Shown: positions 1 to 10,934, counted from the first letter of the stretch. The stretch: 49,778 bases of DNA from Aggregatibacter actinomycetemcomitans (GCF_003130205.1 NZ_NRDF01000014.1:1-49778), one strand, 5' to 3'. Program-made: numbers and translations. Notes: generated by a model from the sequence alone, not told the origin.

Positions 1-99
1 CAGTCTGTCGTAGATAAACTCAATCTAAGACCACGAAAGTGTTTAGGCCGGAAAACACCTTATGAGGTTTACTTTAAGAAATTGTTGCACTTGGTTTGA
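1..99 (+). CDS. IS30-family transposase, C-terminal fragment
   Basis: Frame 1 reads 32 residues to a TGA at 97-99 and contains LNLRPRKCLGRKTPYEVYF, the tail typical of DDE transposases of the IS30 family, where an N-x-RPRK-x-LG-x-x-TP motif follows the catalytic core. The N-terminus lies outside the window, so the catalytic DDE residues cannot be seen. Family assignment rests on this short motif only. Confidence 0.7.
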   Translation, partial: QSVVDKLNLRPRKCLGRKTPYEVYFKKLLHLV

Positions 100-112
100 C
101 AATTTAAGACAG
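1..112 (+). mobile_element. Right end of an IS30-like insertion sequence (partial, cut by window edge)
   Basis: The first 99 bases encode the C-terminus of an IS30-type transposase. Just after its stop the sequence AAGACAG ends at 112; its reverse complement begins CTGTCT, and the same hexamer occurs at 49709-49714 at the other edge of the window. This suggests terminal inverted repeats of one IS family. The exact outer end and target duplication cannot be set without the rest of the element. Confidence 0.65.
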
Positions 113-125
113 AAAAACCTCAAAA

Positions 126-141
126 TGTGATCTAAATCGCA
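126..141. promoter_or_regulatory. Candidate CRP site before the YdcF-like gene
   Basis: TGTGA-TCTAAA-TCGCA matches the CRP core TGTGA-N6-TCACA at 9 of 10 positions. Its centre (133.5) lies about 41 bases before a plausible start point near 175, with a TACACT -10-like hexamer at 163-168, the geometry of a class II CRP-activated promoter. The gene's AAGGAG ribosome site follows at about 189-194. Confidence 0.55.
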
Positions 142-199
142 GTTTTTAAATGCAATTGCAATACACTATCCCTATAAACATCAATCCAAGGAGAATAGG

Positions 200-1292
200 A
201 TGAATAAAACCTTAAAAATTTCATTGTTTGCCATGATTTCTGCGTTAGCTTTTAACGCCACGGCAAATACACAACCGTTAGCCGTGTTGGAACCGCAGGT
301 AAACTATCAACAGTTGCTCACCCAACGGCAGGTAGTGGATGATTTAATCGCGCAGGCGGTGAAAATCCAAAATTCACCGGCGCGGGTGTCCAATGCGGGC
401 TTTACCGCAAAATTGCCAAGCAACATGGAACGTATTGCTGCGATTTTATTGGAAGCCTATGAATTGGAGCCTTATCGCGTTGATTTTCTGTTCGGCGCAG
501 CCAATGCCAATATTTATAACGGCAATACGGAAAAAGCCCTCGAGCTTTATCAAAAGGTATTAACGGTGGCGCCCGATGATGTGAAAGCGCATATTTATTT
601 AACCGCGTGGAATCGTTTTAAACAAAACCAAGGGGAAACCGACAAATACTTCACCCGTTTAAAAGCGCTGGCGCCGCAAAAAGCCGCGGAATTGGAAAAT
701 GTATTTAAGATTATTGATAACGCTGCAAGTCAGCCGATTAGCGATAAATTGACACAAAAACTGCCGGCGGATTCCGCCATTATCACTTTGGGTTATGCGT
801 TAAATCCGGACGGCAGTATGCACGATATTTTGATTCAGCGTTTGGAAAAAACCGTAGAAATCGCCAAAAAAAAATCCCGACGCGTTGATTATCGTCACCG
901 GTGGCGTGCCACAAAATAATCGTACGGAAGGCGCCTTAATGAAGCAATGGCTGATTGACAAAGGCATCGACGCCAAACGCATTTACGCCGACAACTACGC
1001 CCGTTCAACGGTGGAAAATGCCTTGTTCTCCCGTTACGCCTTAGCGAAACACCACATCAAACACGCCGCCCTGATCAGTTCCGGCAGCCATGTGCGTCGC
1101 GGTCGCGCGTTGTTTGAAATCGCCACCTTAGAATCCGGTCCGCAAGGCATCACCATCGAAACGGTGGCAGCATTAGACAAACCGTTGGACGAATTACAAA
1201 AAGTGAGTGAAAAAGATTTACTGGGAATCTATCGTGACGGCCTGAAAACCATGGGCTTGCCAATGTTTAATAGCGGCGCATTACAAGATTAA
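200..1292 (+). pseudogene. TPR + DUF218 (ElyC/SanA/YdcF-type) exported protein, frameshifted at an A9 run
   Basis: Two overlapping frames (200-919 and 885-1292) together form one protein of about 363 residues. The first frame has a signal peptide (residues 1-23), a TPR-like stretch around residues 75-150 and the start of a DUF218 domain (ADSAIITLGYALNPDG). The second continues it (IIVTGGVPQNNRTEGALM, then the RST-EN and ISSGSHVRRG motifs of the family). The frame changes at nine A residues, 866-874; with eight A the reading is continuous through KKNPDALIIVTGG. It is therefore a +1 indel. It may be a real inactivation, a sequencing error, or a site where RNA polymerase slippage restores the frame. 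The family is membrane- or periplasm-associated and often linked to envelope maintenance; the substrate is unknown. The gene sits alone after an IS end and ends at a USS-pair terminator. Confidence 0.75.
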
Positions 1293-1335
1293 TCTTGCAA
1301 TGCAATTGGGTCGCATCCCGAGCCCACTCCGATCC

Positions 1336-1376
1336 AAAGTGCGGTTGAAAAACGCTGTGAATTTTCACCGCACTTT
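1336..1376 (+). terminator. USS inverted-pair terminator
   Basis: AAAGTGCGGT (1336-1345) pairs with ACCGCACTTT (1367-1376), extended inward by TGAAAA/TTTTCA with a one-base bulge, and is followed by a T run. Inverted USS pairs commonly act as terminators in Pasteurellaceae. It lies downstream of the YdcF-like gene. Confidence 0.7.
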
Positions 1377-1403
1377 TTATGTCCGACGAAATCTTATTTT
1401 CCT

Positions 1404-1444
1404 AAAAAAAAAGAGCAACATAGCCAAGCCATGTTGCTCTTTTT
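1404..1444. terminator. Bidirectional intrinsic terminator between YdcF-like gene and glmU
   Basis: A perfect 10-bp stem AGAGCAACAT (1412-1421) / ATGTTGCTCT (1431-1440) with a 9-base loop is flanked by an A tract on the left and T tract on the right, so it can stop transcription from either side. It sits about 20 bases after the end of the minus-strand glmU. Confidence 0.85.
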
Positions 1445-1460
1445 CATGCAAATCAATAGA

Positions 1461-2831
1461 TTATTTTTTCTTCGTCGGCCTTTCCCAGCCTTGGACGTGT
1501 TTTTGCGGAACGCGGGTGGTGACCAGTTCGTCGCGTTTGACGTCGTAGCGGATGGTGGAACCTGCGCCGATGGTAGCGCCGCTTTCTATGGTGACCGGAG
1601 CGACGAGTTGGCTGTCGGAGCCGACGAACACGTTGTCGCCGATGGTGGTTTTGAATTTGTTGGCGCCGTCGTAGTTACAGGTGATCACGCCTGCGCCGAT
1701 GTTACAATCTTTGCCGATTTCCGCGTCGCCCACATAGGTTAAGTGGTTCACTTTGGAGCCTTTGCCGATGTGTGCTTTTTTGATTTCCACGAAATTGCCC
1801 ACATGGGTATTTTCTGCCAAATCGACGCCCGGGCGTAAGCGGGAGAACGGTCCGATGGCGGCATTGGCGCCCACGGAAGCCTCTTCCAGCACGGAATACG
1901 GTTTGATTTCCACGTCATCACCGATGTCACAGTTGGTTAATACACAGCCCGCACCGATTTTCACCCGATTTCCTAACCGCACTTTGCCGTTTAAAATCAC
2001 GTTCATGTCGATTTCCACGTCTTTGCCGTGGGTCAATTCACCGCGCAGTTTGAAGCTGTTCGGATCCAATAACATCACTCCCGCCAGCAATAATTCGCCT
2101 GCCTGTTTTTGTTGGAAATATTGCTCAAGCGCGGTCAGTTGCAGGCGATTATTCGCGCCTTCCACTTCCATTAAATCTACCGCTTGCACCGCCGCCACTT
2201 GGCAACCGTCACGATTTGCCAAGGCGATAACATCGGTCATGTAGTATTCGCCTTGCGCGTTGTTGTTATCCAACTGCGCTAGCCATTTTTTGAAAGAAGC
2301 ACCGTCGGACACCATCACGCCGGTGTTCACTTCCTGAATGTTGAGCTGTTCCGCGCCGGCATCTTTTTGTTCCACAATGCCGACAACGTTGCCGTTTTCG
2401 CGCAAAATACGACCATATCCCGTCGGGTTATCCAACACGACCGTTAACAAGGCAATACCGTTATCCGGCTTGGCAGCGATGAGTTTTTCCAAGGTGTCTT
2501 TGGTGATCAGCGGCGCATCGCCATAGAGCATTAAAATGTTTTCGTCATCGGCAAAAAACGGCGCCGCCTGTTGCATGGCGTGACCCGTGCCGAGCTGTTC
2601 CGTTTGCAACACCCAATTCACCGGCTCGCCCGCCAGGCGCTGTTGCATTAAATCGCCGCCGTGTCCGTAAACCAAATGAATATTGCGCGCGCCGAGCTGT
2701 TTGGCGGTGTCGATCACGTGTTTCACCATCGGTTTGCCCGCAATGGGGTGCAACACTTTCGGCAAATCGGAATACATACGGGTGCCTTTGCCGGCAGCCA
2801 GAATTACTACGCTGAGTGCTTGAGTTGTCAT
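1461..2831 (-). CDS. glmU: Bifunctional UDP-N-acetylglucosamine pyrophosphorylase / glucosamine-1-phosphate N-acetyltransferase
   Basis: Makes UDP-GlcNAc in the cytosol in two steps: acetylation of glucosamine-1-phosphate with acetyl-CoA, then uridyl transfer from UTP. It feeds peptidoglycan and LPS synthesis. The 456-residue length equals the family norm. The N-terminal uridyltransferase shows the nucleotide loop [24 protein letters not shown]-type motif (residues 11-33, only part quoted: LAAGKGTRM), and YGDAPLI near residue 103. The C-terminal half (from about 250) is a left-handed beta-helix of hexapeptide repeats including [11 protein letters not shown] and NYDGANK. It is transcribed alone, divergent from anmK, and ends at the bidirectional terminator. 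Confidence 0.97.
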   Translation of the reverse strand: MTTQALSVVILAAGKGTRMYSDLPKVLHPIAGKPMVKHVIDTAKQLGARNIHLVYGHGGDLMQQRLAGEPVNWVLQTEQLGTGHAMQQAAPFFADDENILMLYGDAPLITKDTLEKLIAAKPDNGIALLTVVLDNPTGYGRILRENGNVVGIVEQKDAGAEQLNIQEVNTGVMVSDGASFKKWLAQLDNNNAQGEYYMTDVIALANRDGCQVAAVQAVDLMEVEGANNRLQLTALEQYFQQKQAGELLLAGVMLLDPNSFKLRGELTHGKDVEIDMNVILNGKVRLGNRVKIGAGCVLTNCDIGDDVEIKPYSVLEEASVGANAAIGPFSRLRPGVDLAENTHVGNFVEIKKAHIGKGSKVNHLTYVGDAEIGKDCNIGAGVITCNYDGANKFKTTIGDNVFVGSDSQLVAPVTIESGATIGAGSTIRYDVKRDELVTTRVPQKHVQGWERPTKKK

Positions 2832-2916
2832 AAAGAATGTCTCTTTTGTTCGCTAAAAATTGCGCGCTAGTATATCATTCTTGCAATTTCGAGTTAAGTT
2901 AAGGATACGCCGCAAT

Positions 2917-4958
<2,042 letters not shown>

Positions 4959-5102
4959 AAAAACGCCGGGGAAAATGACCGCACTTTTGCCACACTGATC
5001 ACACTTTCAAAATAAAAACACCGAAAAAATGCACCGCACTTTTCCCTTTTGTGTAAGCGTTGTAGAATAAATTTTATCTAAATTCGTCAACGGGATATTG
5101 TT
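4959..5102. other. Short intergenic region with two USS copies
   Basis: Holds ACCGCACTT cores near 4979 and 5035, both in the same orientation, so they do not form a strong hairpin with each other. An AT-rich stretch (about 5065-5095) is a plausible promoter region for the following gene, but no clear -35/-10 pair could be set. No other gene seen. Confidence 0.5.
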
Positions 5103-6467
5103 ATGAAGCGCGCGAATTTTCCTTTCCGATTAACGTTGCTGACAAGCGTAGTCACGTTGCTTGCGGCTTGCCATTCCATTATTTATCAACCCACCAAAAC
5201 CATTGAACAAATCGATCTGCAACGCGGTTATCGTTTGGAAAACACCATGCAACAAGCGCTGCAAAAAGAGAATCTGGTGATAATGACCTTTTCCGGCGGC
5301 GGTTCGCGGGCGGCATCTTTGGGCTACGGTGTGTTGGAGCAATTTAAAAACGCCATGGTGCGTCCTACGGAAAAAGGCGATACTCTGTTACAAAATATTG
5401 ATGTGGTGTACGGCGTGTCGGGCGGTTCGGTGTTGGCGGCGTATTTTGCGCTGGAAGGGCAGGATGTGATCCCGAAATTTAACGAATCCTTTTTGAAAAA
5501 AGACTTTCAAAAGAAAGTGATTAACGAAGTGTTTTCCATGAGCAACGTGCCTCGGCTGACCTCGCCGCAATTCGGACGGAGCGATTTGTTGCAGGAGCAG
5601 TTGAATCTTGCATTGTATAAAGGGAAAAAATTTGCCGACCTCGCCCAACATCGAAAAGGGCCTTTTGCGGTGATCAATGCCACGGACATGACCATGGGGC
5701 AAAAAATATCCTTTACCCAAGATTTCTTTGATTGGCTTTGTCTGAATTTAAACGATATTGAAATTGCCCGCGCGGTGGCGGCATCCAGTGCCGTGCCGTT
5801 AATTTTTTCCCCGGTGACGCTCAATAATCATGGCGGATCTTGTCATATCCATAGCAAAAAAGCGATGTTGACCGAACAGCCGGGTTATTGGCTCCTGCTG
5901 AATAATTTTAATGCCATGGAAAAACGTTTTGCCCGCTATCAAAATAATCCCGAAAAAACCTATTTACATTTGGTAGACGGCGGTTTGACAGACAATTTGG
6001 GATTGGCGAGTTTATTGGATATGTCGAATTTATTGAGTATGCATGAGTTATATACAGAATTGAAAAAGTCCAATTTGCGCAATATTGTCGTGGTGAATGT
6101 GAATGCACAAAACGAAAATACCAGTCAGATAGATAAATCGGCAGATGTGCCGGGCGTGAAAGAAGTGGTTAATACAGTTATCAGTGTGCCCATTGATAAG
6201 GCGACGGAATCCACATTGCAATATTCACAAAAATTTGCCGACCAATGGAATGCTTACACTAAGCGCAAAAAAGACGTGAAAATTAAGATTTATTTTGTGA
6301 ATTTGAGCTTGCGGAAGCTGCCTGAAGGACAGTTAAAAACCGATGTGTTACATATCGGCACGTCTTTCTATTTGCCTGAATCTGATGTGGATAAACTGCG
6401 CGAAGCCGCTAAGATTTTGTTAGAGCAATCGAAGGAATATCAAGAAGCGCTGAAGGCATTGCAATAA
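5103..6467 (+). CDS. Patatin-like phospholipase family lipoprotein
   Basis: Predicted lipoprotein acyl hydrolase. A basic N-terminus and hydrophobic segment end in lipobox LLAAC with Cys23. The patatin signature is complete: oxyanion loop SGGGSRAA (residues 64-71), nucleophile elbow GVSGGS with Ser106, and catalytic Asp292 in VDGGLTDN. This Ser-Asp dyad is typical of bacterial patatin-like hydrolases acting on phospholipids or acyl groups. The substrate and the membrane face are not shown by sequence. It stands alone between murQ and an oxidoreductase and is followed by a USS-type terminator. At 454 residues it is longer than the minimal patatin domain, with a C-terminal extension from about 340. 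Confidence 0.88.
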   Translation: MKRANFPFRLTLLTSVVTLLAACHSIIYQPTKTIEQIDLQRGYRLENTMQQALQKENLVIMTFSGGGSRAASLGYGVLEQFKNAMVRPTEKGDTLLQNIDVVYGVSGGSVLAAYFALEGQDVIPKFNESFLKKDFQKKVINEVFSMSNVPRLTSPQFGRSDLLQEQLNLALYKGKKFADLAQHRKGPFAVINATDMTMGQKISFTQDFFDWLCLNLNDIEIARAVAASSAVPLIFSPVTLNNHGGSCHIHSKKAMLTEQPGYWLLLNNFNAMEKRFARYQNNPEKTYLHLVDGGLTDNLGLASLLDMSNLLSMHELYTELKKSNLRNIVVVNVNAQNENTSQIDKSADVPGVKEVVNTVISVPIDKATESTLQYSQKFADQWNAYTKRKKDVKIKIYFVNLSLRKLPEGQLKTDVLHIGTSFYLPESDVDKLREAAKILLEQSKEYQEALKALQ

Positions 6468-6476
6468 TCTTGATAG

Positions 6477-6515
6477 GTGCGGTGTAAAAATACATTTTTT
6501 TATGACCGCACTTTT
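6477..6515 (+). terminator. USS-type hairpin terminator after the patatin-like gene
   Basis: GTGCGGT (6477-6483) pairs with ACCGCAC (6505-6511), extended inward by A- and T-rich arms and followed by TTTT. It begins ten bases after the stop of the patatin-like gene. Confidence 0.65.
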
Positions 6516-6592
6516 GCTTGCCTGTCGCACAAATATTGACTTCTCCCCTTTGCGTAGTAATATGCTCCCACTTTCCATTACAGACTTTTTTT

Positions 6593-7888
6593 ATGCTAGC
6601 GTTTTCACATCAGGAACATATTGAATCCTACTATTCCGTCACCCGTAACCAACATTTTGAGTTGCCGCCGTTAAGTCAAAAAGCATCCGCCGACGTTTGC
6701 GTGGTGGGCGCGGGCTTTTTCGGTTTATCCACCGCGCTGGAGCTTGCCGAGCAGGGCAAAAGCGTCATTGTGCTGGAAGGCGCACGGATAGGCTTCGGCG
6801 CTTCGGGTCGTAGCGGCGGACAGGCGATTAACGGGTTTGAAGACGGCATCGACGAATATATTGCGCAGGTGGGTTTGGAAACCGCCCGCAAGCTCTGGCA
6901 GATGTCGCTGGAAGCCATTGAGATTATTGATGAGCGCATTGCCAAATACGGCATTCAATGCGATTGGAAGAAAGGCTATGCCACCTTGGCGTTAAATGAA
7001 CGCCGCATGGAGGATCTCATCGCTATCGAAAAAGCCAGCCATGAGATTTTCGGCTATCAAAATATGCAGCTGTGGGATAAAGCCAAGCTGGAACAACATC
7101 TGGGCAGCAAAATTTATTACGGCGCGTTGTACGACAGCAATTCCGGGCATTTACACCCGCTCAATTATTGCCTCGGTTTGGCGAAAGCCTGTTTGGATCT
7201 GGGCGTGCGCATTTATGAGCAGTCGCCGGTAGTGGATTTACAGGAAAAAGCCACGGAAATTGAAGTGTTCACCGATCAAAGTTCGGTCATCGCCAAAGAT
7301 GTGGTGTTAGCGACCAACGCCTATATTGACGCCCTGCCGAAAAGCATTCACCACGGCATTGCGCGCAAAATTTTGCCGGTGGAAAGTTTTATTATCGCCA
7401 CCGAACCGTTGGATCAAGCCACCGCCGATTCGGTGATTAACAACGGAATGTCCGTGTGCGACAGCAATTATTTACTGGATTATTATCGTTTAAGCGCCGA
7501 TAACCGCTTGCTGTTCGGCAGCGACTCCAGTTCGGAAAAAGATATGATCGAAGTCATGCGCGGCAATATGTTGCACGTTTTTCCGCAGTTGGAACAGGTC
7601 AAAATTGATTACGGCTGGGGCGGGCCTATCGACATGACCATCAATTCCAACCCGCATTTCGGGCGCATTTCGCCGCATATTTATTTCGCGCAAGGCTATT
7701 CCGGACACGGCGTTGCGCTCACCGGTTTGGCGGGGCGCATTGTGGCGGAAGCCATTTTAGGCAACGACGAGCGTTTAATGATTTTCAGTCAATTAAAAGT
7801 GCCTTCCGTGTTCGGAGGCAAATTAGTGAAGAATCTGGCATTAAAAATAGGCATCAATTATTATCGTTTCTTAGATAAATATCGTTGA
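6593..7888 (+). CDS. FAD-dependent amine/amino-acid oxidoreductase (DAO family, PuuB/OrdL-like)
   Basis: A DAO-superfamily flavoprotein expected to oxidise an amine or D/imino acid in the cytosol. The N-terminal FAD-binding dinucleotide fold reads VVGAGFFGLSTALELAEQG. A GASGRSGGQ motif follows, and the C-terminal FAD motif SGHGVALTGLAGR lies near residue 380. I chose ATG 6593 (MLAFSHQEHIESYY, 431 residues) over an upstream in-frame start at 6518, because the upstream extension overlaps a terminator and adds residues not expected in the family. Overall it resembles gamma-glutamylputrescine oxidase and relatives, but no other putrescine-degradation gene is nearby, so the substrate is left open. 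An amino-acid ABC importer follows. Confidence 0.85.
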   Translation: MLAFSHQEHIESYYSVTRNQHFELPPLSQKASADVCVVGAGFFGLSTALELAEQGKSVIVLEGARIGFGASGRSGGQAINGFEDGIDEYIAQVGLETARKLWQMSLEAIEIIDERIAKYGIQCDWKKGYATLALNERRMEDLIAIEKASHEIFGYQNMQLWDKAKLEQHLGSKIYYGALYDSNSGHLHPLNYCLGLAKACLDLGVRIYEQSPVVDLQEKATEIEVFTDQSSVIAKDVVLATNAYIDALPKSIHHGIARKILPVESFIIATEPLDQATADSVINNGMSVCDSNYLLDYYRLSADNRLLFGSDSSSEKDMIEVMRGNMLHVFPQLEQVKIDYGWGGPIDMTINSNPHFGRISPHIYFAQGYSGHGVALTGLAGRIVAEAILGNDERLMIFSQLKVPSVFGGKLVKNLALKIGINYYRFLDKYR

Positions 7889-8013
7889 TTTTGTAGACAA
7901 ATTTTATTTCTTTTAGTTATACGATAGAGAAAATGATTATTTTATTCGGCGCAGATTTACTGTAATAATCCACCGCACTTTTCCTGTTATTAAGTAAAAT
8001 AAAGGAACGAATT

Positions 8014-8790
8014 ATGAAAAAATCCATTTTAGCAAAAGCATTACTGTTAGCCGGTTTAGCCCTCGGCATCGCCACGCAGGCGGCAGGCGAAATTTCCGAT
8101 CGCGTAGAAAAAACCAAAACCTTATTAGTGGGTACGGAAGGCACCTACGCCCCGTTCACCTTCCACGATGACAGCGGCAAATTAACCGGTTTTGACGTGG
8201 AAGTTATCGAATCTGTGGCGCAACGTTTAGGCTTAAAAATTCAATTTAACGAAACCCAATGGGATTCCATGTACGCCGGGTTAAACGCCAAACGTTTCGA
8301 CTTAATCGCCAACCAAACCAGCCCAAGCCCGGAACGCTTGAAAAAATACCTTTACACCGCGCCTTATAACTACTCCACAGCAGTTATCGTGACCAAAGAG
8401 AGCGATGACAGCATCAAAACCTTTGAAGATTTAAAAGGCAAAAAAGTGGCGCAATCCTTAACCAGTAACTACGGTAAAATCGCCAAAGCCAACGGCGCGG
8501 AATTGATTGTAGTGGAGGGTTTGGCGCAAGCCTTGAAACTCATCACACAAGATCGCGCACAAACCGTAGTAAACGACCAATTAGCCGTGTTGGATTACTT
8601 CAAAAAACAACCGAATGCCGGCTTAAAAATCGCGGTAAAACGCGATGAAAAAGTGCCTTCCGGTTTCGCCGTGTTAAAAGGTGAAGAGCCGTTGGTGGAA
8701 AAAATCAATCAGGCGCTGGAAGAATTACGAAAAGACGGCACCTTGAAGCAAATCTCAATTAAATGGTTCGGTGATGACATTACTCAATAA
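8014..8790 (+). CDS. Amino-acid ABC transporter substrate-binding protein (FliY/TcyJ-like, probably cystine)
   Basis: Periplasmic binding protein of a polar amino-acid importer. Residues 1-24 form a signal peptide with an A-x-A type end (TQAAG). The mature protein has the family-3 solute-binding motifs [21 protein letters not shown] and FEDLKGKKV, and ends with a [13 protein letters not shown] motif close to that of E. coli FliY/TcyJ. Length 258 residues. It is first in a binding protein-permease-ATPase operon. It is followed by a strong hairpin (8823-8850) that could give more binding protein than permease. Cystine specificity is inferred from similarity only. Confidence 0.88.
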   Translation: MKKSILAKALLLAGLALGIATQAAGEISDRVEKTKTLLVGTEGTYAPFTFHDDSGKLTGFDVEVIESVAQRLGLKIQFNETQWDSMYAGLNAKRFDLIANQTSPSPERLKKYLYTAPYNYSTAVIVTKESDDSIKTFEDLKGKKVAQSLTSNYGKIAKANGAELIVVEGLAQALKLITQDRAQTVVNDQLAVLDYFKKQPNAGLKIAVKRDEKVPSGFAVLKGEEPLVEKINQALEELRKDGTLKQISIKWFGDDITQ

Positions 8791-9496
8791 TTTTCTCGCC
8801 TCCCTTCCCTTTATGAACGCAGAAAGAGCTGATGAAGTCATCAGCTCTTTTTGGCCTATGTTGGAAGCGGCAATTGATAAAACCATTCCGCTGGCAATTA
8901 TTTCCTTCTTTGCCGGTTTAGTGATTGCGTTGGGCGTGGCGGTGATTCGTACCATGCCGAAAAGCGGCATCGGTTTGCGTGTGTTGCAACTGCTTTGCCG
9001 CATTTATGTCTCCACCATTCGCGGCACACCGATGTTGGTGCAGATTTTCATTATTTTCTACGGCTTGCCGGAAGTGGGCATTAAACTGGATCCCTTTCCG
9101 ACGGCGATTATCGCCTTTTCCATTAATATCGGCGCCTACGCTTCGGAAACCATTCGCGCGGCGATTTTGTCTATTCCGAAAGGACAATGGGAAGCCTCCT
9201 ATTCTATCGGCATGAACTATTTCCAAACCTTCACCCGCACCATCATGCCGCAAGCCTTGCGCGTGTCCGTGCCGCCGCTGTCCAACACCTTCATCAGCAA
9301 CGTGAAAGACACATCATTAGCGTCTTTGGTGCTGGTGACTGAGATGTTCCGCGTGGCGCAAAACATCACAGCGGAAAACTATGAATTTATTATGATTTAT
9401 AGCGAAGCGGCATTAATTTACTGGTGTATTTGCCTGGTCTTGTCATTTTCGCAGGAACGCCTGGAAAAACGCCTGTCCCGCCACTTACAAGCCTAA
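8771..9496 (+). CDS. Amino-acid ABC transporter permease (TcyL/YecS-like)
   Basis: Inner-membrane permease of the amino-acid importer, 241 residues at the longest start. The EAA loop, which contacts the ATPase, is [24 protein letters not shown] (about residues 137-160; key part SIGMNYFQT), and [10 protein letters not shown] and KDTSLASL are HisM-family motifs. The longest frame starts at GTG 8771 or ATG 8774, overlapping the binding-protein gene. ATG 8813 would give a length closer to E. coli YecS, but no good ribosome site precedes any of them. The first codons contain a terminator-like hairpin (8823-8850). Confidence 0.88.
   Translation: MMTLLNNFLASLPFMNAERADEVISSFWPMLEAAIDKTIPLAIISFFAGLVIALGVAVIRTMPKSGIGLRVLQLLCRIYVSTIRGTPMLVQIFIIFYGLPEVGIKLDPFPTAIIAFSINIGAYASETIRAAILSIPKGQWEASYSIGMNYFQTFTRTIMPQALRVSVPPLSNTFISNVKDTSLASLVLVTEMFRVAQNITAENYEFIMIYSEAALIYWCICLVLSFSQERLEKRLSRHLQA
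8823..8852 (+). terminator. Terminator-like hairpin inside the start of the permease gene
   Basis: AAAGAGCTGATGA (8823-8835) and TCATCAGCTCTTT (8838-8850) are perfect complements, giving a 12-13 bp stem with a tiny loop, and the T run continues to 8852. It begins 32 bases after the stop of the binding-protein gene and lies within the permease reading frame. It is a candidate partial terminator or RNA-stabilising stem. Confidence 0.6.
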
Positions 9497-9505
9497 GGAA
9501 AGCCT

Positions 9506-10273
9506 ATGTTAGACGTTCATAACATTCATAAAACATTCAATAGCAATCAAGTACTGAAAGGGATCGATTTTCAGATTCAAAAAGGCGAAGTGGTGGCAAT
9601 TCTCGGTCCTTCCGGTTCCGGCAAAACCACGTTTTTACGCTGTTTAAATTTACTGGAACGCGCCGAACAGGGTACGTTGCGCTTCACCGACGGCAGCCTG
9701 GCGCTGGATTTCGCCAAAAAAATCAGCAAAGCCGACGAATTAAAACTGCGTCGCCGCTCTTCCATGGTGTTCCAGCAATATAATTTATTTCCTCATCGCA
9801 CCGCACTTGAGAACGTGATGGAAGGCATGCTTGTGGTGCAAAAGAAAAGCAAGGCGGAAGCGGAACAGCGCGCCGTTGAATTGCTCACCAAAGTAGGCTT
9901 AAAAGACAAAATACATTTATATCCGTCCCAACTGTCCGGCGGGCAGCAACAACGTGTCGGCATTGCACGCGCGTTGGCGGTGCAGCCGGACATTATTCTG
10001 CTGGACGAACCCACCTCGGCGCTGGATCCGGAATTGGTCGGCGAAGTGCTGCAAACCTTGAAATTACTGGCGCAGGAAGGCTGGACGATGATTATCGTTA
10101 CCCATGAATTGCAGTTTGCCCGCGATGTGGCGGATCGGGTGATTTTAATGGCGGACGGCAACGTGGTGGAACAAAACAGCGCACGCGAATTTTTTGAAAA
10201 CCCGCAACAGGAACGCACCAAACAATTTTTGTTGCAGGCAAAAATTCCGATCTGTGTGGAATATGAGATTTAA
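9506..10273 (+). CDS. Amino-acid ABC transporter ATP-binding protein (TcyN-like)
   Basis: ATPase that powers the preceding binding protein and permease. Walker A is GPSGSGKTT (about residues 34-42), the signature is LSGGQQQR, and Walker B with catalytic Glu is IILLDEPTSALDPE. The Q-loop motif is MVFQQYNLFPH, typical of the polar amino-acid subgroup. Its length of 255 residues is normal. The start at 9506 follows AAGGAAAG with a nine-base gap after the permease gene. It ends eight bases before the convergent tusB, whose coding region holds an apparent terminator for this operon. Confidence 0.93.
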   Translation: MLDVHNIHKTFNSNQVLKGIDFQIQKGEVVAILGPSGSGKTTFLRCLNLLERAEQGTLRFTDGSLALDFAKKISKADELKLRRRSSMVFQQYNLFPHRTALENVMEGMLVVQKKSKAEAEQRAVELLTKVGLKDKIHLYPSQLSGGQQQRVGIARALAVQPDIILLDEPTSALDPELVGEVLQTLKLLAQEGWTMIIVTHELQFARDVADRVILMADGNVVEQNSAREFFENPQQERTKQFLLQAKIPICVEYEI

Positions 10274-10281
10274 CCCGTCAC

Positions 10282-10569
10282 TTAAAGGGCGATTTGCGGA
10301 TAATATTGTTCGCTGATTGCCACAAAATCCGCTAAAGAAATCGACCGCACTTTTGTTGATGACGGCAAAAGTGCGGTTAAATTTCTCGCCAAAATATCTT
10401 CCTGCAGCACTATGCATTGCGCCTTACAGCGCGCCAATAAATCCGCTTGTTTTAACGCCAATAACACGCCGTCCTGCCACAGCACGACCGCATCCTGTGC
10501 GGTGGCATTCAGCAAATAACGTTCCAGTTCGGACGGGGAATAATGGGCTTGGGAAAAGGTATAAAGCAT
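10282..10569 (-). CDS. tusB: Sulfurtransferase complex subunit TusB
   Basis: A DsrH-type subunit of the TusBCD complex, which relays sulfur from TusA to TusE for 2-thiouridine formation at the wobble base of some tRNAs. It has 95 residues, the usual length. It begins two bases after tusC and is the last gene of a yheO-tusDCB operon, the same order as in enterobacteria. Odd point: two inverted USS copies (10344-10377) lie in its 3' half and encode LLPSSTKVRS. They form a strong hairpin where a terminator for the convergent ABC operon would be expected. Confidence 0.9.
   Translation of the reverse strand: MLYTFSQAHYSPSELERYLLNATAQDAVVLWQDGVLLALKQADLLARCKAQCIVLQEDILARNLTALLPSSTKVRSISLADFVAISEQYYPQIAL
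10344..10377 (+). terminator. USS inverted pair within tusB, likely terminator of the ABC operon
   Basis: ACCGCACTTTTG (10344-10355) and CAAAAGTGCGGT (10366-10377) form a perfect 12-bp stem with a 10-base loop. It lies 70 bases past the stop of the plus-strand ATPase gene but inside the minus-strand tusB frame. Confidence 0.6.
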
Positions 10570-10571
10570 AA

Positions 10572-10934
10572 TCAGAAAGTCAGAATTTTTTCACTTTGTT
10601 GCAGAATATTTATCAGCTGTTTGCGCGGCAACACCGCGCAATTTAACGATAAATCCTGCGCATGAAGTTGAAATTGTTGCAGGGAATCGGCACAAACATA
10701 ACGCCGTTCAATGTCGTATAAATCTAATAATTTTAATGCACTTGCCGTGTCTTTTTGCAAAATCAATTCCGCCTGTTGATGTTTTTGCAAATTCAACACA
10801 CCGTCATCCAAGAAAAACACCGCGATGTCCTCTTCCGTACAAAATGCCGTGGCGGCAAGCAACGCATCTAATCCTTCCCGTGTATTTGCCGTGCCATAAG
10901 GCGCATGACGAAAAATAAAGGCAAGTTTAATCAT
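10572..10934 (-). CDS. tusC: Sulfurtransferase complex subunit TusC
   Basis: A DsrF-type subunit of TusBCD. It has 120 residues, starting IKLAFIFRHAPYGTANTREGLDALLAA, of which FRHAPYG and AREGLD-like motifs are typical of TusC. It overlaps tusD by four bases and is followed by tusB, which supports coordinated translation of the hexameric complex. The partner genes tusA and tusE are not in this window. Confidence 0.92.
   Translation of the reverse strand: MIKLAFIFRHAPYGTANTREGLDALLAATAFCTEEDIAVFFLDDGVLNLQKHQQAELILQKDTASALKLLDLYDIERRYVCADSLQQFQLHAQDLSLNCAVLPRKQLINILQQSEKILTF

Noticed and set aside
1300-1742. Plus-strand frames across the glmU 3' end
   Set aside because: They overlap two terminators and the conserved glmU frame.
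6518-6592. Longer N-terminus for the FAD oxidoreductase
   Set aside because: It lies next to a terminator and the family begins near ATG 6593.
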